Shown piece by piece: positions 35,845 through 44,773 of a stretch of 64,000 bases of DNA. Within the stretch, counting starts at the first letter, position 1; each line of letters starts with the position of its first letter. Position numbers and translations under genes: made by a program. Below the pieces are notes generated by a model. That model searched no databases. It had not been told where the DNA came from and saw only the letters and a list, made by a program, of their open reading frames with translations. The stretch lies in the NCBI GenBank assembly GCA_043725085.1, contig JAYSLY010000014.1:5704-69703 (forward strand). The letters are read 5' to 3'. This DNA comes from UBA9630 sp043725085 (lineage in GTDB: Bacteria > Patescibacteriota > Minisyncoccia > Moranbacterales > UBA2206).

Positions 35845-37200
35845 TTAGGACTGCAAAACCTCCCAATGTCCGCCTTTGTCCGGACCAATTCTTTTGATTA
35901 TACCTTTCTCCTTTAACACACTAAGATTCCATTCAACTCCTCTTCGGCTAAGACCGGTTTTCATTATCAGCTCTTTTGTGGTAATAGCAGGAGCTTCCCT
36001 GATCATATCGACTATTTTCTCCACAGTTTTCTCCACAGTTTTCTCCCTAGCTTTCTCTCCAAATTCTTTACTCAAAATAGTAAACCTAAAACCTCCGGAA
36101 CTCTCTTCGATTAAAGGCTCAGCCAGTCCATATTCTTTTATTTGTTCAATAGCCCGCTTAACCCCGCTGCCGTATCTTTCAATCAATCCAGCATCACGAA
36201 AAATTTCCGCTACCAGTTTGTTGCGTGGTTTCGATTCACGTTTTCCCTCCTTAACATCTTCAATGGTAAAATCAAAAGGCAACCAACCACTATTCCAAAG
36301 CACGAGCTTGTCAAAATAAACTCGAAATTGGGAATGAGTCCCTTCTTGATAATCCCGATGAATGATCGCGTTGATCACTATTTCTCGGATAGCGTCAATG
36401 GGATATTGCCACCTTTCTTCCCGTTGTGGACGACCGGTTATAATAAATTCTTTCAAGATATACGTCTTGATAAAATCCATCACTTCATCCGCCTCGCTAA
36501 TTAAATCCTGCCGAATTATTTTGTTTTTCTTAATCGTGATATCATCCTGGAATAAGCCTATTTGGATATCGGTTTGCCGAGAAGGAACTTTTGAAAATAA
36601 CAGCAAACTGGCATTGGCTGGATAGTCATTACCATCTTCTTCCACTATTAAAGAATATTTGCGCAAAAAATTGAAAGCACCACCCAAATCAATCCCTAGA
36701 TTGCTTTCGATCATACCCTTGACTTTCTCAATTTTTTCCAAATCTAAATCATCCAAACTTTTTTCTTTATTGGGATAAAAATCCCAACTGGAGTTTTTTG
36801 TCCGCAGATACATCTCGGATATTTCCTGCAAAGTCAAAAGATGATTACCATTATTTTTTCGCAAATAAAAACGCCCCTTGAAAGACACGGGCTTCAAGGG
36901 AAATTCAGCTACCTCAAAAATAACAACCGTTTTATTGTCAATTATTCGATTTTCGATTTCAACACTCAGAAAGGGTTGCGTTTTACTTCTGATTTCGCTA
37001 GCCCAAGACCCAATACTCTCCCGATTCAAGTCTATGCCCTTAATTTTTCTATTATCGGATACGCCAATAATCACCACCCCGCCTCGATGATTCGCCATAG
37101 CAACCAAGCTGATAATTACCTCATCGGAAAAAGATGATTTCAATTCAACATTCACACTCTCCCCGTTTTTTATCAGTTCTTTTATTGTTTTTGTGTCCAT
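35845..37200 (-). CDS. AlbA_2/divergent-AAA-type ATP-binding transcriptional regulator
   Basis: 451 residues from ATG 37200; the longer frame to 37239 has no support. The N-terminal AlbA_2 (DNA-binding) domain has ESVNVELKSSFSDEVI and MANHRGGVVIIGVSDNRKIKG. The central part has HATPase-like DAIREIVINAIIHRDYQEG and ERYGSGVKRAIEQI. The C-terminus has a winged helix (TTKELIMKTGLSRRGVEWNL). A KTVEKTVEKIVDM repeat joins the domains. It is flanked by a 34-bp direct repeat that duplicates the 3' end of the neighbouring glycosyltransferase, indicating insertion into the glycan locus. Confidence 0.85.
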   Translation of the reverse strand: MDTKTIKELIKNGESVNVELKSSFSDEVIISLVAMANHRGGVVIIGVSDNRKIKGIDLNRESIGSWASEIRSKTQPFLSVEIENRIIDNKTVVIFEVAEFPLKPVSFKGRFYLRKNNGNHLLTLQEISEMYLRTKNSSWDFYPNKEKSLDDLDLEKIEKVKGMIESNLGIDLGGAFNFLRKYSLIVEEDGNDYPANASLLLFSKVPSRQTDIQIGLFQDDITIKKNKIIRQDLISEADEVMDFIKTYILKEFIITGRPQREERWQYPIDAIREIVINAIIHRDYQEGTHSQFRVYFDKLVLWNSGWLPFDFTIEDVKEGKRESKPRNKLVAEIFRDAGLIERYGSGVKRAIEQIKEYGLAEPLIEESSGGFRFTILSKEFGEKAREKTVEKTVEKIVDMIREAPAITTKELIMKTGLSRRGVEWNLSVLKEKGIIKRIGPDKGGHWEVLQS

Positions 37201-37250
37201 AAACCAAAATAAAAAATCAGCCAGTAGCTTTTCTTTCAACTTTTCTATTC

Positions 37251-37284
37251 TAGCACATCCTGGCTATTGCTTCCAATTTTCCCG
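37251..37284. repeat. 34-bp direct repeat, copy B (3' end of GT2 gene)
   Basis: Identical to 35772-35805. Copy B spans the final codons and TAG stop (37264-37266) of the GT2 gene, so it is the likely original sequence and copy A the duplicate. Confidence 0.85.
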
Positions 37285-38298
37285 GCTCATTTCCGCTTGA
37301 TTGAAAATTCCCGCCACTTTCCCCCAGCCATAGACGAAAAGTGTCACCCAGCAAGCGGGAACGTGAAAAAACCAGGCCAAATCCCTTTTGCGCTTGTAGC
37401 CGATGAGAGCTTGTCCAAGCAAGGGGAAAATGAAGATGGTATAAAAAATAAATTTCAAAAGGCCAAGAGACGATTCTCCGCCAATCTCGAATTTGCTCCA
37501 ATCAAAAACGCGGGATTTGTTTTTTTTGTGAAAAGTATAATCTTTGATCCGTCTTTGTTGTTTTCTGATAAATTTACCAAAATCCGCTTCGCAAAAGGTG
37601 TGAATGATACCTACCTTGACTTTGGCAATATGAATCAACCCTTTTTCGGCGATTTCTTTGGCAATAACATCGATATCAAAAAGATACTTTCCCGTGTTAA
37701 TTTCTTGCAAAAAAGCAGTGCGAAAGATTGTTCCATTTGCTCCAACTGTCGGAATTCCCGCCTTGGTCAGTTTTATCTTAAGATATCCTGCAAAATCTTC
37801 TTCTTCGTGTGGCACAGCGGTCCATTTTTTGGTGAGATAATTCCAACGATCATAGTTACCCAAAAAAAGGCACACCGGATCATTCATCCCGATGAGCGCG
37901 CAGTAACGCTCAATGTAGCCGCCTTCTAAGCGGTAGGTATATTTGATTGGCTCAGATAGTTTTATTTCCGAATCAGAAAAAGGCGCAACCATTTTTCTAA
38001 GCCACCCCGAATCCGGCAAAAAATTATCCGAATCCAAAATCAGCACCAATTCATTTTTTACCTCTTTGAGCGCAACCGCCTTGCCGGATTCTCCGGTTTT
38101 GAGCGGATTGGAAAAAACCCGTCCGCCATATTTTTTAGCAATCGCGATAGTTTTGTCAGTTGATCCGCCATCACCGACAACCAATTCGATCCGGTCTTGG
38201 GGATAATCTTGCGAAGTCAGGCGCTTGAGACATTCCTCGAGCACTGCCTCGGCATTGAGCGTCGCCATGCAAACACTGATTTTTGGTAGATTTTCCAT
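37264..38298 (-). CDS. Glycosyltransferase family 2
   Basis: 344 residues. GT-A motifs: ISVCMATLNAEAVLEECLKRL, LVVGDGGSTDKTI and LVLILDSDNFLPDSGWL. Two hydrophobic segments lie at about 278-330, so it is probably membrane-associated. The last codons are inside the 34-bp repeat B. It lies 20 bp downstream of galE. Donor sugar unknown. Confidence 0.86.
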   Translation of the reverse strand: MENLPKISVCMATLNAEAVLEECLKRLTSQDYPQDRIELVVGDGGSTDKTIAIAKKYGGRVFSNPLKTGESGKAVALKEVKNELVLILDSDNFLPDSGWLRKMVAPFSDSEIKLSEPIKYTYRLEGGYIERYCALIGMNDPVCLFLGNYDRWNYLTKKWTAVPHEEEDFAGYLKIKLTKAGIPTVGANGTIFRTAFLQEINTGKYLFDIDVIAKEIAEKGLIHIAKVKVGIIHTFCEADFGKFIRKQQRRIKDYTFHKKNKSRVFDWSKFEIGGESSLGLLKFIFYTIFIFPLLGQALIGYKRKRDLAWFFHVPACWVTLFVYGWGKVAGIFNQAEMSRENWKQ

Positions 38299-38318
38299 CT
38301 ATTTCTTATGCCTTGATT

Positions 38319-39320
38319 TTACTTATCATACCCATTCGGATGCCCCGCATACCATTTTTTCAAACTTTCCACGCTCTCGGCGATACCTTTTTTGGAATGC
38401 CACTTGAGAATTTTTTGCGCCTTTTTGGGATTGGCAAAAATATTGGCGTATTCCCCTTTTCTAGCCTTAGCCTTTTTCTTTTTTAATTTTATTCCGAAAT
38501 TCTTTTCCACTTCATTTACAATTTCTTTGACTGAATAGCCCTTGCCATTGCCCAGGTTGAACACTTCGCTTTTTCCACCTTTTTCCAAATACTCATAGGC
38601 GGCGAAATGCGCCTCAACCAAATCTTCCACGTCGATATAATCGCGAATCGGTGTGCCATCGGGCGTTTTTACTTTGGCACAAGTGAAGGCAAATGGCTCG
38701 ATTCCCATTGCCCCGCGCACAGCATTTTGCACCAAAAGCTGAGACGGTTTTTTACTGTCTCCGATTATGCCTGAAGTGGCTGCGCCACAAATATTGAAAT
38801 AGCGCAAAATCACATGTCGAATCCCGAAAGCTTCATACCAGGGCAGCATTTTCTCTACCAATAGCTTTGATTCGCCATAGGGATTGATCGGATCTTGCGG
38901 ATGCGCTTCATCGACTGGCAAATATTTGGTCTCGCCATAGGTCGCGCAAGTTGAAGAAAAAATGATTTTCCCGACTTTGTGCTTTTTCATTGCTTCCAAA
39001 AGGTTGAGGCTCCCCAAAACGTTGTTGTCAAAATATAGCCCCGGGTTTTCCATCGACTCGTTCACGAGACAAAGCGCGGCAAAATGCAAAACTCCATCAA
39101 TTCTATGTTTGCGGAAAACTTTTTCAATGTCCGCTTTGTTTCTCAAATCACCTTCCACAAAATCTAGCTTACCAATCTTTTTCAGAATGTTAATCGGCTC
39201 GCGAAAGCCACGAAACAGATTATCAAAAACCACCACGTCGTAGCCCTTTTCCAGGAATAACTTAACGGCGTGAGAGCCGATATATCCCGCGCCGCCGGTG
39301 ATTAGTATTTTCTTTTTCAT
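38319..39320 (-). CDS. galE: UDP-glucose 4-epimerase
   Basis: Interconverts UDP-glucose and UDP-galactose. 333 residues of an extended short-chain dehydrogenase: NAD motif GGAGYIGSHAVKLFLEKGYDV at the N-terminus, STCATYGE (catalytic Ser), YGESK (catalytic Tyr-Lys) and RYFNICGAATSG, which is characteristic of GalE. The start overlaps the upstream stop in an ATGA arrangement. Activity on N-acetylated sugars cannot be excluded. Confidence 0.92.
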   Translation of the reverse strand: MKKKILITGGAGYIGSHAVKLFLEKGYDVVVFDNLFRGFREPINILKKIGKLDFVEGDLRNKADIEKVFRKHRIDGVLHFAALCLVNESMENPGLYFDNNVLGSLNLLEAMKKHKVGKIIFSSTCATYGETKYLPVDEAHPQDPINPYGESKLLVEKMLPWYEAFGIRHVILRYFNICGAATSGIIGDSKKPSQLLVQNAVRGAMGIEPFAFTCAKVKTPDGTPIRDYIDVEDLVEAHFAAYEYLEKGGKSEVFNLGNGKGYSVKEIVNEVEKNFGIKLKKKKAKARKGEYANIFANPKKAQKILKWHSKKGIAESVESLKKWYAGHPNGYDK

Positions 39321-40255
39321 AGAGTTATTCCTCGAAAATATTCAATTGTCTTTTTTAGTCCCTCTTCCAATTGAATTGTCGGCTCCCAGTCCAATTCTTT
39401 TTTGGCGAGAGAGATGTCCGGTTTTCTTTGTTTTGGATCGTCTTGTGGCAAATCTTTGAAGATAATTTTACTCGTACTTTCCGGAATCATCGCAATCACT
39501 TTTTCGGCTAATTCTTTGATAGTAAACTCGACCGGATTGCCAATGTTTACCGGCCCGACAAAGCCATTTTCATTATTCATCATCTTGGTCATCCCGGCAA
39601 TCAGGTCGTCAACATATTGAAAGCTGCGTGTTTGCATTCCGTCGCCATAGATTGTGATATCTTCATTTTTGAGCGCTTGCACAATGAAATTTGAAACGAC
39701 GCGCCCATCATGCGGATGCATATTTGGTCCATAAGTATTGAAAATTCTGATCACGCGAATAGGCAAATTGTGCTGCCTGTAGTAGTCAAAAAAAAGAGTT
39801 TCAGCACAACGCTTGCCTTCGTCATAGCAAGAGCGGATTCCAATCGGATTGACGCGCCCCCAATAACTTTCCACTTGCGGGTGCACTTCCGGATCGCCAT
39901 AGACTTCCGAAGTGGAAGCCTGCAAGATTTTGGCTTTGGTTCTTTTGGCGAGTCCAAGCATATTGATCGCGCCATGCACGGAAGTTTTGGTTGTTTGAAC
40001 CGGATCAAATTGATAGTGAATAGGAGAAGCCGGGCAAGCTAGATTGTAGATTTGATCAACTTCAACGTAGAGTGGAAAAGTAACATCGTGACGCATAAAT
40101 TCAAAACGCTTATTCTCCATCAAATCAAGGATGTTGTTTTTGTTCCCTGTGAAAAAATTATCCGCACAAATCACTTCATTCCCCTCCGCAAGAAGTTTAC
40201 GACAAAGATGCGACCCGATAAATCCCGCACCACCCGTTACTAAGATTTTTTTCAT
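39317..40255 (-). CDS. UDP-glucuronate decarboxylase (UDP-xylose synthase)
   Basis: Converts UDP-glucuronate to UDP-xylose with NAD+. 312 residues: GGAGFIGSHLCRKLLAEGNEV, YNLACPASPIHYQFDPVQT and SCYDEGKR (Tyr-Lys of the active site) are hallmarks of the UXS subfamily, followed by RIFNTYGPNMHPHDGRVVSN. Its substrate would come from the Ugd enzyme at 9472-10806. ATGA overlap with galE downstream. UXS identity is strong from motifs. Confidence 0.92.
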   Translation of the reverse strand: MKKILVTGGAGFIGSHLCRKLLAEGNEVICADNFFTGNKNNILDLMENKRFEFMRHDVTFPLYVEVDQIYNLACPASPIHYQFDPVQTTKTSVHGAINMLGLAKRTKAKILQASTSEVYGDPEVHPQVESYWGRVNPIGIRSCYDEGKRCAETLFFDYYRQHNLPIRVIRIFNTYGPNMHPHDGRVVSNFIVQALKNEDITIYGDGMQTRSFQYVDDLIAGMTKMMNNENGFVGPVNIGNPVEFTIKELAEKVIAMIPESTSKIIFKDLPQDDPKQRKPDISLAKKELDWEPTIQLEEGLKKTIEYFRGITL

Positions 40256-40269
40256 AGTATTTTTATTAT

Positions 40270-40767
40270 TTAATCAAATTTAACTTCTACTCTTTTTTTG
40301 AGATACTTTTCATAATTTTGCGGACTGTTGATGTAGTAAATGTCAAAATTGTGTTTTATGCGATAGACTATGGAATAGGACTTAATTGGCGTTTCATCAA
40401 TAACAACATCAGCGCACAAATGGAAAAAAAGTCCTAGAGCAAGACTCAAAAAAATTGTTTTCGCATATTTATTTCTGAGTAGCAGTGTTAATAGCACGAG
40501 GATTATAACATACTCCCAACCGTGAAACAAAACGTAAATTTTCCCCGATTTCAAAAATTGATAGCCATTTTTGAAATATTCCCAATTCCAATTCCAACCA
40601 AAAGCCAGATAATAATCAATAAAGTGGTCAAGATCAACTAAAAAACCTCCGATAATACCAAAGGTGAAAGCTAAAAACGGTTTTTTCCAAATTCGCCAAA
40701 CAATCCCTCCAGCCAGCAGACTGAAAAATATATGAATAGAGAGATGTGTAGGCAGCGATAGAATCAT
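40270..40767 (-). CDS. Membrane-bound metal-dependent hydrolase-like protein (YdjM-type)
   Basis: 165 residues from ATG 40767; the longer frame overlaps the neighbouring gene. Four membrane segments carry the metal-ligand-like pattern of the YdjM/DUF457 family: THLSIHIFFS near the start, GGFLVDLDHFIDYY, FHGWEY and LFFHLCADVVID. Members are thought to be inner-membrane hydrolases, but substrates are mostly unknown. It lies between the radical SAM gene and the UDP-xylose synthase gene. Confidence 0.68.
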   Translation of the reverse strand: MILSLPTHLSIHIFFSLLAGGIVWRIWKKPFLAFTFGIIGGFLVDLDHFIDYYLAFGWNWNWEYFKNGYQFLKSGKIYVLFHGWEYVIILVLLTLLLRNKYAKTIFLSLALGLFFHLCADVVIDETPIKSYSIVYRIKHNFDIYYINSPQNYEKYLKKRVEVKFD

Positions 40768-40780
40768 AGAAAAAAATTTA

Positions 40781-42256
40781 TCAGCATTCTTCTTTTTTTG
40801 ATTTAGAAAAATCAATCATCTTTCCCAGCCATTTCCAACCAGCCATAAACAGGAATTTGATATCGGCAAAATTTCTGATGGAAATTACTTTCCGCCAGAT
40901 AAACTGCGGGCTGGCAAAAGATTTATACAGTCCTTGCACGAGATTTTTTGCTTCTTGCGAACTGATCTGGGATTTCATTACCATTTCTCTTTGATCATAA
41001 TGAGCATAATCCTTAGTAAGCAATAAATCGTTTTCTTGGCAGTATTTATGCAATGGCGTTCCAGGATATGGAATAGTAATTGTACCTTGCAAAGTGTCAA
41101 CGTAGCCTTTTTTGAAAAGTGTTGCAGCGAGGTTGATCGTCCGCTCAGCCATTTCCTTTGTCTCCCAAGGATAGCCAATCATAGCGGTGATATGCGGCTC
41201 GAGTCCGGCATCTTTGCAAAGTTTCAGCCCCGGCTCAATTTCCTCAACTTTGAGATTCTTATCAATCCGATCGAGTGTTTCTTGATTAGCCGATTCAAGG
41301 CCAAAAAGCACAAAGCGGAAACCGGCTTTTTTCATGAGCGCCCAAATTTTTGGATCGCGAATTCCGGTGATGCGCATATTGCAACTCATGGTAATTTTTT
41401 TGTTGTACCCGCGCGCAATCATGCCATTGCAAAATTCCTCGAGCCACTGCCCGATCGGAAGCGATCCGGAATCTTCCATAATTTCGCGCGCACCCAATTT
41501 GATCAGATTTCCCACTTCGTCAAGTGCTTTCTGAGCCGACATAGTACGGAAATTTTTCCCCGGAAAAAGAATGGTCCAAGCACAAAAAGTGCACCTTCCC
41601 CACCAACAATCTCGCCCGCTCATCATATATGCTCCGGGAGTATATTTGAAATTACCATTTTTATACGCATAGAGTTTCCATTTTGTCAGCTCTCGATCAA
41701 TGAGAGGCAAGCTATTGAGATCATGTTTGGACAAATCAGCCGGACCGGAATTGGTAACTTTTCCCTCTCCATTGCGAAACCAAAATCCACCCTCCAAAGC
41801 TTCGCCGGTTTTCAAATGATTCGCTAGATTTAGAAGCATAAAATCATAATCACCACTGGCAATCACAAAATCTGCAAGCGAATTTTGCATCGACTCCTCG
41901 GGAAATGCCGTGACATGATCGCCCATAAGCACTATTTTTGTCTTGGGAAGTTCTGTTTTTAGTCTGGCAATAACATCCCAATGCATCTTGATGACAGGGG
42001 TTTTCGTTTCGAGCGCAATAAGCTCCGGCGCTTCAGTCACAATTCTTTTTTTCCAAGCTTCAAAACTCAAACCTTCAGCGATACCTTCGTCCCAAAACAC
42101 ATCATAGCCCTTCTTTTTAAGCAAGGATGCGGCATAGGCCGGAATGACCGGATAGATATAGGTTGGGGTGCTAAACCATTGGAATTGACGATTTTGACCA
42201 AGACAAGCAATACCCTTATTTGATTTTAGGGGCGGATAGGAAATAGCGATTTTCAT
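40781..42256 (-). CDS. B12-binding-domain radical SAM protein with unusual cysteine spacing
   Basis: 491 residues from ATG 42256 (MKIAISYPPLKS). An N-terminal cobalamin-type domain (about 1-170) is followed by a radical SAM barrel whose cluster motif reads DCWWGRCTFC, a CxxxxCxxC spacing instead of CxxxCxxC. Later segments (LFGLESANQETLDRIDK, MIGYPWET) are typical of the class. The barrel and the two distal cysteines look intact, so it may still bind the cluster. Product and substrate unknown; the setting suggests modification of a glycan or lipid. Confidence 0.85.
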   Translation of the reverse strand: MKIAISYPPLKSNKGIACLGQNRQFQWFSTPTYIYPVIPAYAASLLKKKGYDVFWDEGIAEGLSFEAWKKRIVTEAPELIALETKTPVIKMHWDVIARLKTELPKTKIVLMGDHVTAFPEESMQNSLADFVIASGDYDFMLLNLANHLKTGEALEGGFWFRNGEGKVTNSGPADLSKHDLNSLPLIDRELTKWKLYAYKNGNFKYTPGAYMMSGRDCWWGRCTFCAWTILFPGKNFRTMSAQKALDEVGNLIKLGAREIMEDSGSLPIGQWLEEFCNGMIARGYNKKITMSCNMRITGIRDPKIWALMKKAGFRFVLFGLESANQETLDRIDKNLKVEEIEPGLKLCKDAGLEPHITAMIGYPWETKEMAERTINLAATLFKKGYVDTLQGTITIPYPGTPLHKYCQENDLLLTKDYAHYDQREMVMKSQISSQEAKNLVQGLYKSFASPQFIWRKVISIRNFADIKFLFMAGWKWLGKMIDFSKSKKEEC

Positions 42257-42308
42257 AATTATTTGATTAATTAATTTTCCGTAAAAAGCCGCTTTATGGC
42301 TCCTCAAG

Positions 42309-43001
42309 TTACCAACCCTTCTCCTCTAATGCTTTTTCCGCCGCATTTCTTTGCGCTTCTTGTTTGGAAAGTCCCTCGCCTTTAGCTGCCATTTCTTCTC
42401 CCACATAGGCGCCAACAATGAATTTCTTATCATGATCCGGTCCGGTTTCTTCAAGAACTCGATAAGACGGAGTAAGTCCTGTTCGTTCTTGCGCTTCCTC
42501 TTGAAAGCGACTTTTCGCATCAAGGTATAATTTCTTTTCAATAATATTAGGCAGTTTTGTCACAACATATTTCAAAATGAATTTTTTGCAAGCATTATAA
42601 CCTTTTGTTTTTTGATCAAGATAAATTGCTCCGGTAATCGCCTCGAAGGCATTGGCCAAAAGATATTGACGCGCTCGCCCAGTATCCTTCGCCTCACCGC
42701 GACTCATCATCAAATATTCTTCCACGCCGATTTCTCGAGAAATCACAGCCAACATTTCGCCGTTTACCAACGCCGCTCGCCAGTTCGTCATCTCCCCTTC
42801 GGGATTGTCGGGATAATTATTATAGAGGTACTCTGTCACAACCAATTCCAAAACTGCGTCACCCAAAAATTCAAGGCGTTCATTGTGCTCCAGCTTATAC
42901 TCCCGATGCTCGTTCAAATAGGACCGGTGGGTAACGGCTTGTTGCAAAAGATCTAAATTATTAAATTTTACACCGACTTTTTTTGCTAATTCCTCAATCA
43001 C
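42309..43001 (-). CDS. rnc: Ribonuclease III
   Basis: Cleaves double-stranded RNA in rRNA and mRNA processing. 230 residues. The catalytic signature HNERLEFLGDAVLELVV is at about 39-55, with the second acidic site in NAFEAITGAIYLD at about 117-129, and the C-terminal dsRNA-binding domain (from about 157) ends in KQEAQRNAAEKALEE. Complete and normal length. It starts a housekeeping block with nusB and rpmF. Confidence 0.96.
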   Translation of the reverse strand: MIEELAKKVGVKFNNLDLLQQAVTHRSYLNEHREYKLEHNERLEFLGDAVLELVVTEYLYNNYPDNPEGEMTNWRAALVNGEMLAVISREIGVEEYLMMSRGEAKDTGRARQYLLANAFEAITGAIYLDQKTKGYNACKKFILKYVVTKLPNIIEKKLYLDAKSRFQEEAQERTGLTPSYRVLEETGPDHDKKFIVGAYVGEEMAAKGEGLSKQEAQRNAAEKALEEKGW

Positions 43002-43092
43002 AAGAATAGATTTCTAATTTCCAATTTTTAAATAATTTACAATGCTTAAATTTTTAAAAATTATAAAACTAAAAATTTAAAATTAAAAAAAA
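43002..43092. other. AT-rich intergenic spacer
   Basis: Almost pure A/T with short words such as AAATTTAAAATT and AATTTTTAAAAATT. Similar AT-rich stretches occur at 60240-60365 and 62018-62050. No promoter, RNA or ORF is convincing. Confidence 0.4.
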
Positions 43093-43599
43093 TTAATCAA
43101 CTTTTTCTTCCTTGGGTTTTGACACGCCCTTATCTTTGACTAGCTTTTTGTTCTTCTTGGTTGTATCGTCTTTCATTGGCTCGCCGAGTTCTCGATAGAT
43201 TGTGCCAAGCACTCCGTTCACAAATCGTCCCGAAGATTCTCCACCGAAAGACTTGGCTAGCTCAATCGCTTCATTGATTGCTACTTTTGGCGGCACTTCT
43301 TTATAGTTACCAAAAAGCAACTCGCAAATCCCTAGGCGCAAGATGTTACGATCAACCAGTGTTACTTGATCCAATGGCCATTCTGGCGCGCATTTTTCAA
43401 TTAAAGGATCAATTTTGTCTTGATTATCTAAAGTTGTTTTCACCAATAACTCCACAAAAGAGCAATCGTCCATTCCAGGCGCGAACTCTCGAATGTTTTT
43501 TTGTATAATTTCCGCGATTGTCTCGTTTTTTCCACCCTTAAAATCCCACTCATAGAGAGACTGCATCGCTATTGATCTGGATAGGTGCCGATTTGCCAT
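43093..43599 (-). CDS. nusB: Transcription antitermination factor NusB
   Basis: RNA-binding helical protein of the rRNA antitermination complex. 168 residues. SRSIAMQSLYEWDFKGG at the N-terminus, VDRNILRLGICELLF in the middle and KVAINEAIELAKSFGGESSGRFVNGVLG are the three NusB hallmarks. The last 25 residues form a charged Lys-rich tail not usual in NusB. It lies between rpmF and rnc. Confidence 0.95.
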   Translation of the reverse strand: MANRHLSRSIAMQSLYEWDFKGGKNETIAEIIQKNIREFAPGMDDCSFVELLVKTTLDNQDKIDPLIEKCAPEWPLDQVTLVDRNILRLGICELLFGNYKEVPPKVAINEAIELAKSFGGESSGRFVNGVLGTIYRELGEPMKDDTTKKNKKLVKDKGVSKPKEEKVD

Positions 43600-43622
43600 T
43601 TTTAAGAAATACTAGGAAATGT

Positions 43623-43829
43623 TTATTTTTTCTTCGCTTTACGAGCCAATTTTTTGGTTGTGTCAATCACTTCTTTGCCCTTATATTGGCCACAATTACT
43701 GCAAACAATGTGGGCTTCGATTTGAGTCTTACAATTCGTGCATTCCACTAAATTTTTTGGTTTTAGTTTATAGAACACTCGAGCGCGGTCTCTTCTGGCC
43801 TTAGTATGGCGTTTTCTTGCTACTGGCAT
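43623..43829 (-). CDS. rpmF: Ribosomal protein bL32
   Basis: 68 residues. Starts MPVARKRHTKARRDRAR, then two zinc-binding pairs C30-x2-C33 and C43-x2-C46, typical of the C+ form of bL32. The gene is complete and followed 23 bp later by nusB. An AT-rich promoter-like region lies upstream (43830-43900). Confidence 0.96.
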   Translation of the reverse strand: MPVARKRHTKARRDRARVFYKLKPKNLVECTNCKTQIEAHIVCSNCGQYKGKEVIDTTKKLARKAKKK

Positions 43830-43909
43830 AGTTTAAATATAATAGTTAATCTGTTATGCAATATATCACTAATATTGTTATTTGGCAAACATGCGCCCCG
43901 TACACACCC

Positions 43910-43981
43910 CGTAGAGACGCCCGGCTGGGGCGTCTTTGCATTATCGTTACATTATAGACGCCCCAGCGGGGCGTCTCTACG
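43910..43981. repeat. Large inverted repeat (two 26-bp arms), probable bidirectional terminator or mobile repeat
   Basis: Arm 1 (43910-43935) begins CGTAGAGACGCC. Arm 2 (43956-43981) is its reverse complement with a single mismatch; the loop is 20 nt. It lies directly after the cyclophilin stop codon (43983) and before rpmF. The GC-rich arms contrast with the AT-rich surroundings. Confidence 0.85.
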
Positions 43982-43982
43982 A

Positions 43983-44750
43983 TCATTTATCCAAAGGCGT
44001 AACGCTCACAATACTCACGTCCTCCACCGGGCGATCAGGCGAAGTTGTCTTGACACTTTCAATCTTAAGCGCGGTGTCCATGCCGCTCACCACCTCACCA
44101 AAAACCGTATAACTTGGCGGCAACGCTACGCTGGGATCAGCCGTCACAATGAAAAATTGACTGCCATTGGTATCGGGACCGGAATTGGCCATTGCCAATG
44201 TTCCTTGCGGATATTTTTCTGTACCTTTTAACTCATCAGGAAATTTATACCCTGGGCCACCGGTTCCCCAACTGCCTTTTGCGGCATCATCTTTAGAAAG
44301 AGGATCTCCGGTTTGAATCATAAAACCCTTAATCACGCGATGGAATTTTGTATTGGCATAGAAATTTGCTTGGGCTAGTTGTAGAAAATTAGTCACAGTG
44401 AGTGGCGTGTCAGTGCCATAAAATTTTACCTTAATATCCCCCAGACTGGTTTTGATTGTGGCAAAAGGATATTTTTTGATCAAATCCTGATTGACCACTG
44501 GTGCTTTTGGTGCGTTTGTACTCATGTTATTTTCTTCATTTAGCGAGTTACTTAGGTTAGTATTTTCTTTTTGTGTTGCATCGGACACATTTTCTTGTGC
44601 CTTCTTTTTGGCATCAATCAGGCCACTTGCCAGTCCCGTCGCTTGACCTGCAGCTTTGTCCGCCGCACTGTTATCCCCATTAGAACAACCAGAAAACACC
44701 ATAAGCAGAAAAAACAATCCTACCAAACTGATAGCTCTTTTTGTTTGCAT
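43983..44750 (-). CDS. Lipoprotein peptidyl-prolyl cis-trans isomerase (cyclophilin)
   Basis: 255 residues. An N-terminal lipoprotein signal has lipobox FSGC with the lipidated Cys at 22, followed by a Ser/Asn/Lys-rich linker to about residue 90 and then a cyclophilin domain (TPLTVTNFLQLAQANFY, KFHRVIKGFMIQTGDP, GPDTNGSQFFIVTADP, YTVFGEVVSGMDT). It probably helps fold exported proteins at the cell surface. The inverted repeat just downstream probably ends its transcript. Confidence 0.93.
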   Translation of the reverse strand: MQTKRAISLVGLFFLLMVFSGCSNGDNSAADKAAGQATGLASGLIDAKKKAQENVSDATQKENTNLSNSLNEENNMSTNAPKAPVVNQDLIKKYPFATIKTSLGDIKVKFYGTDTPLTVTNFLQLAQANFYANTKFHRVIKGFMIQTGDPLSKDDAAKGSWGTGGPGYKFPDELKGTEKYPQGTLAMANSGPDTNGSQFFIVTADPSVALPPSYTVFGEVVSGMDTALKIESVKTTSPDRPVEDVSIVSVTPLDK

Positions 44751-44773
44751 ATTACAAAAAAATTAAAAAAATA

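Noticed and set aside
35845..37200. AlbA_2 gene unit as a classical insertion sequence
   Set aside because: No transposase and no terminal inverted repeats; the flanking repeat is too long for a target-site duplication of known IS families.
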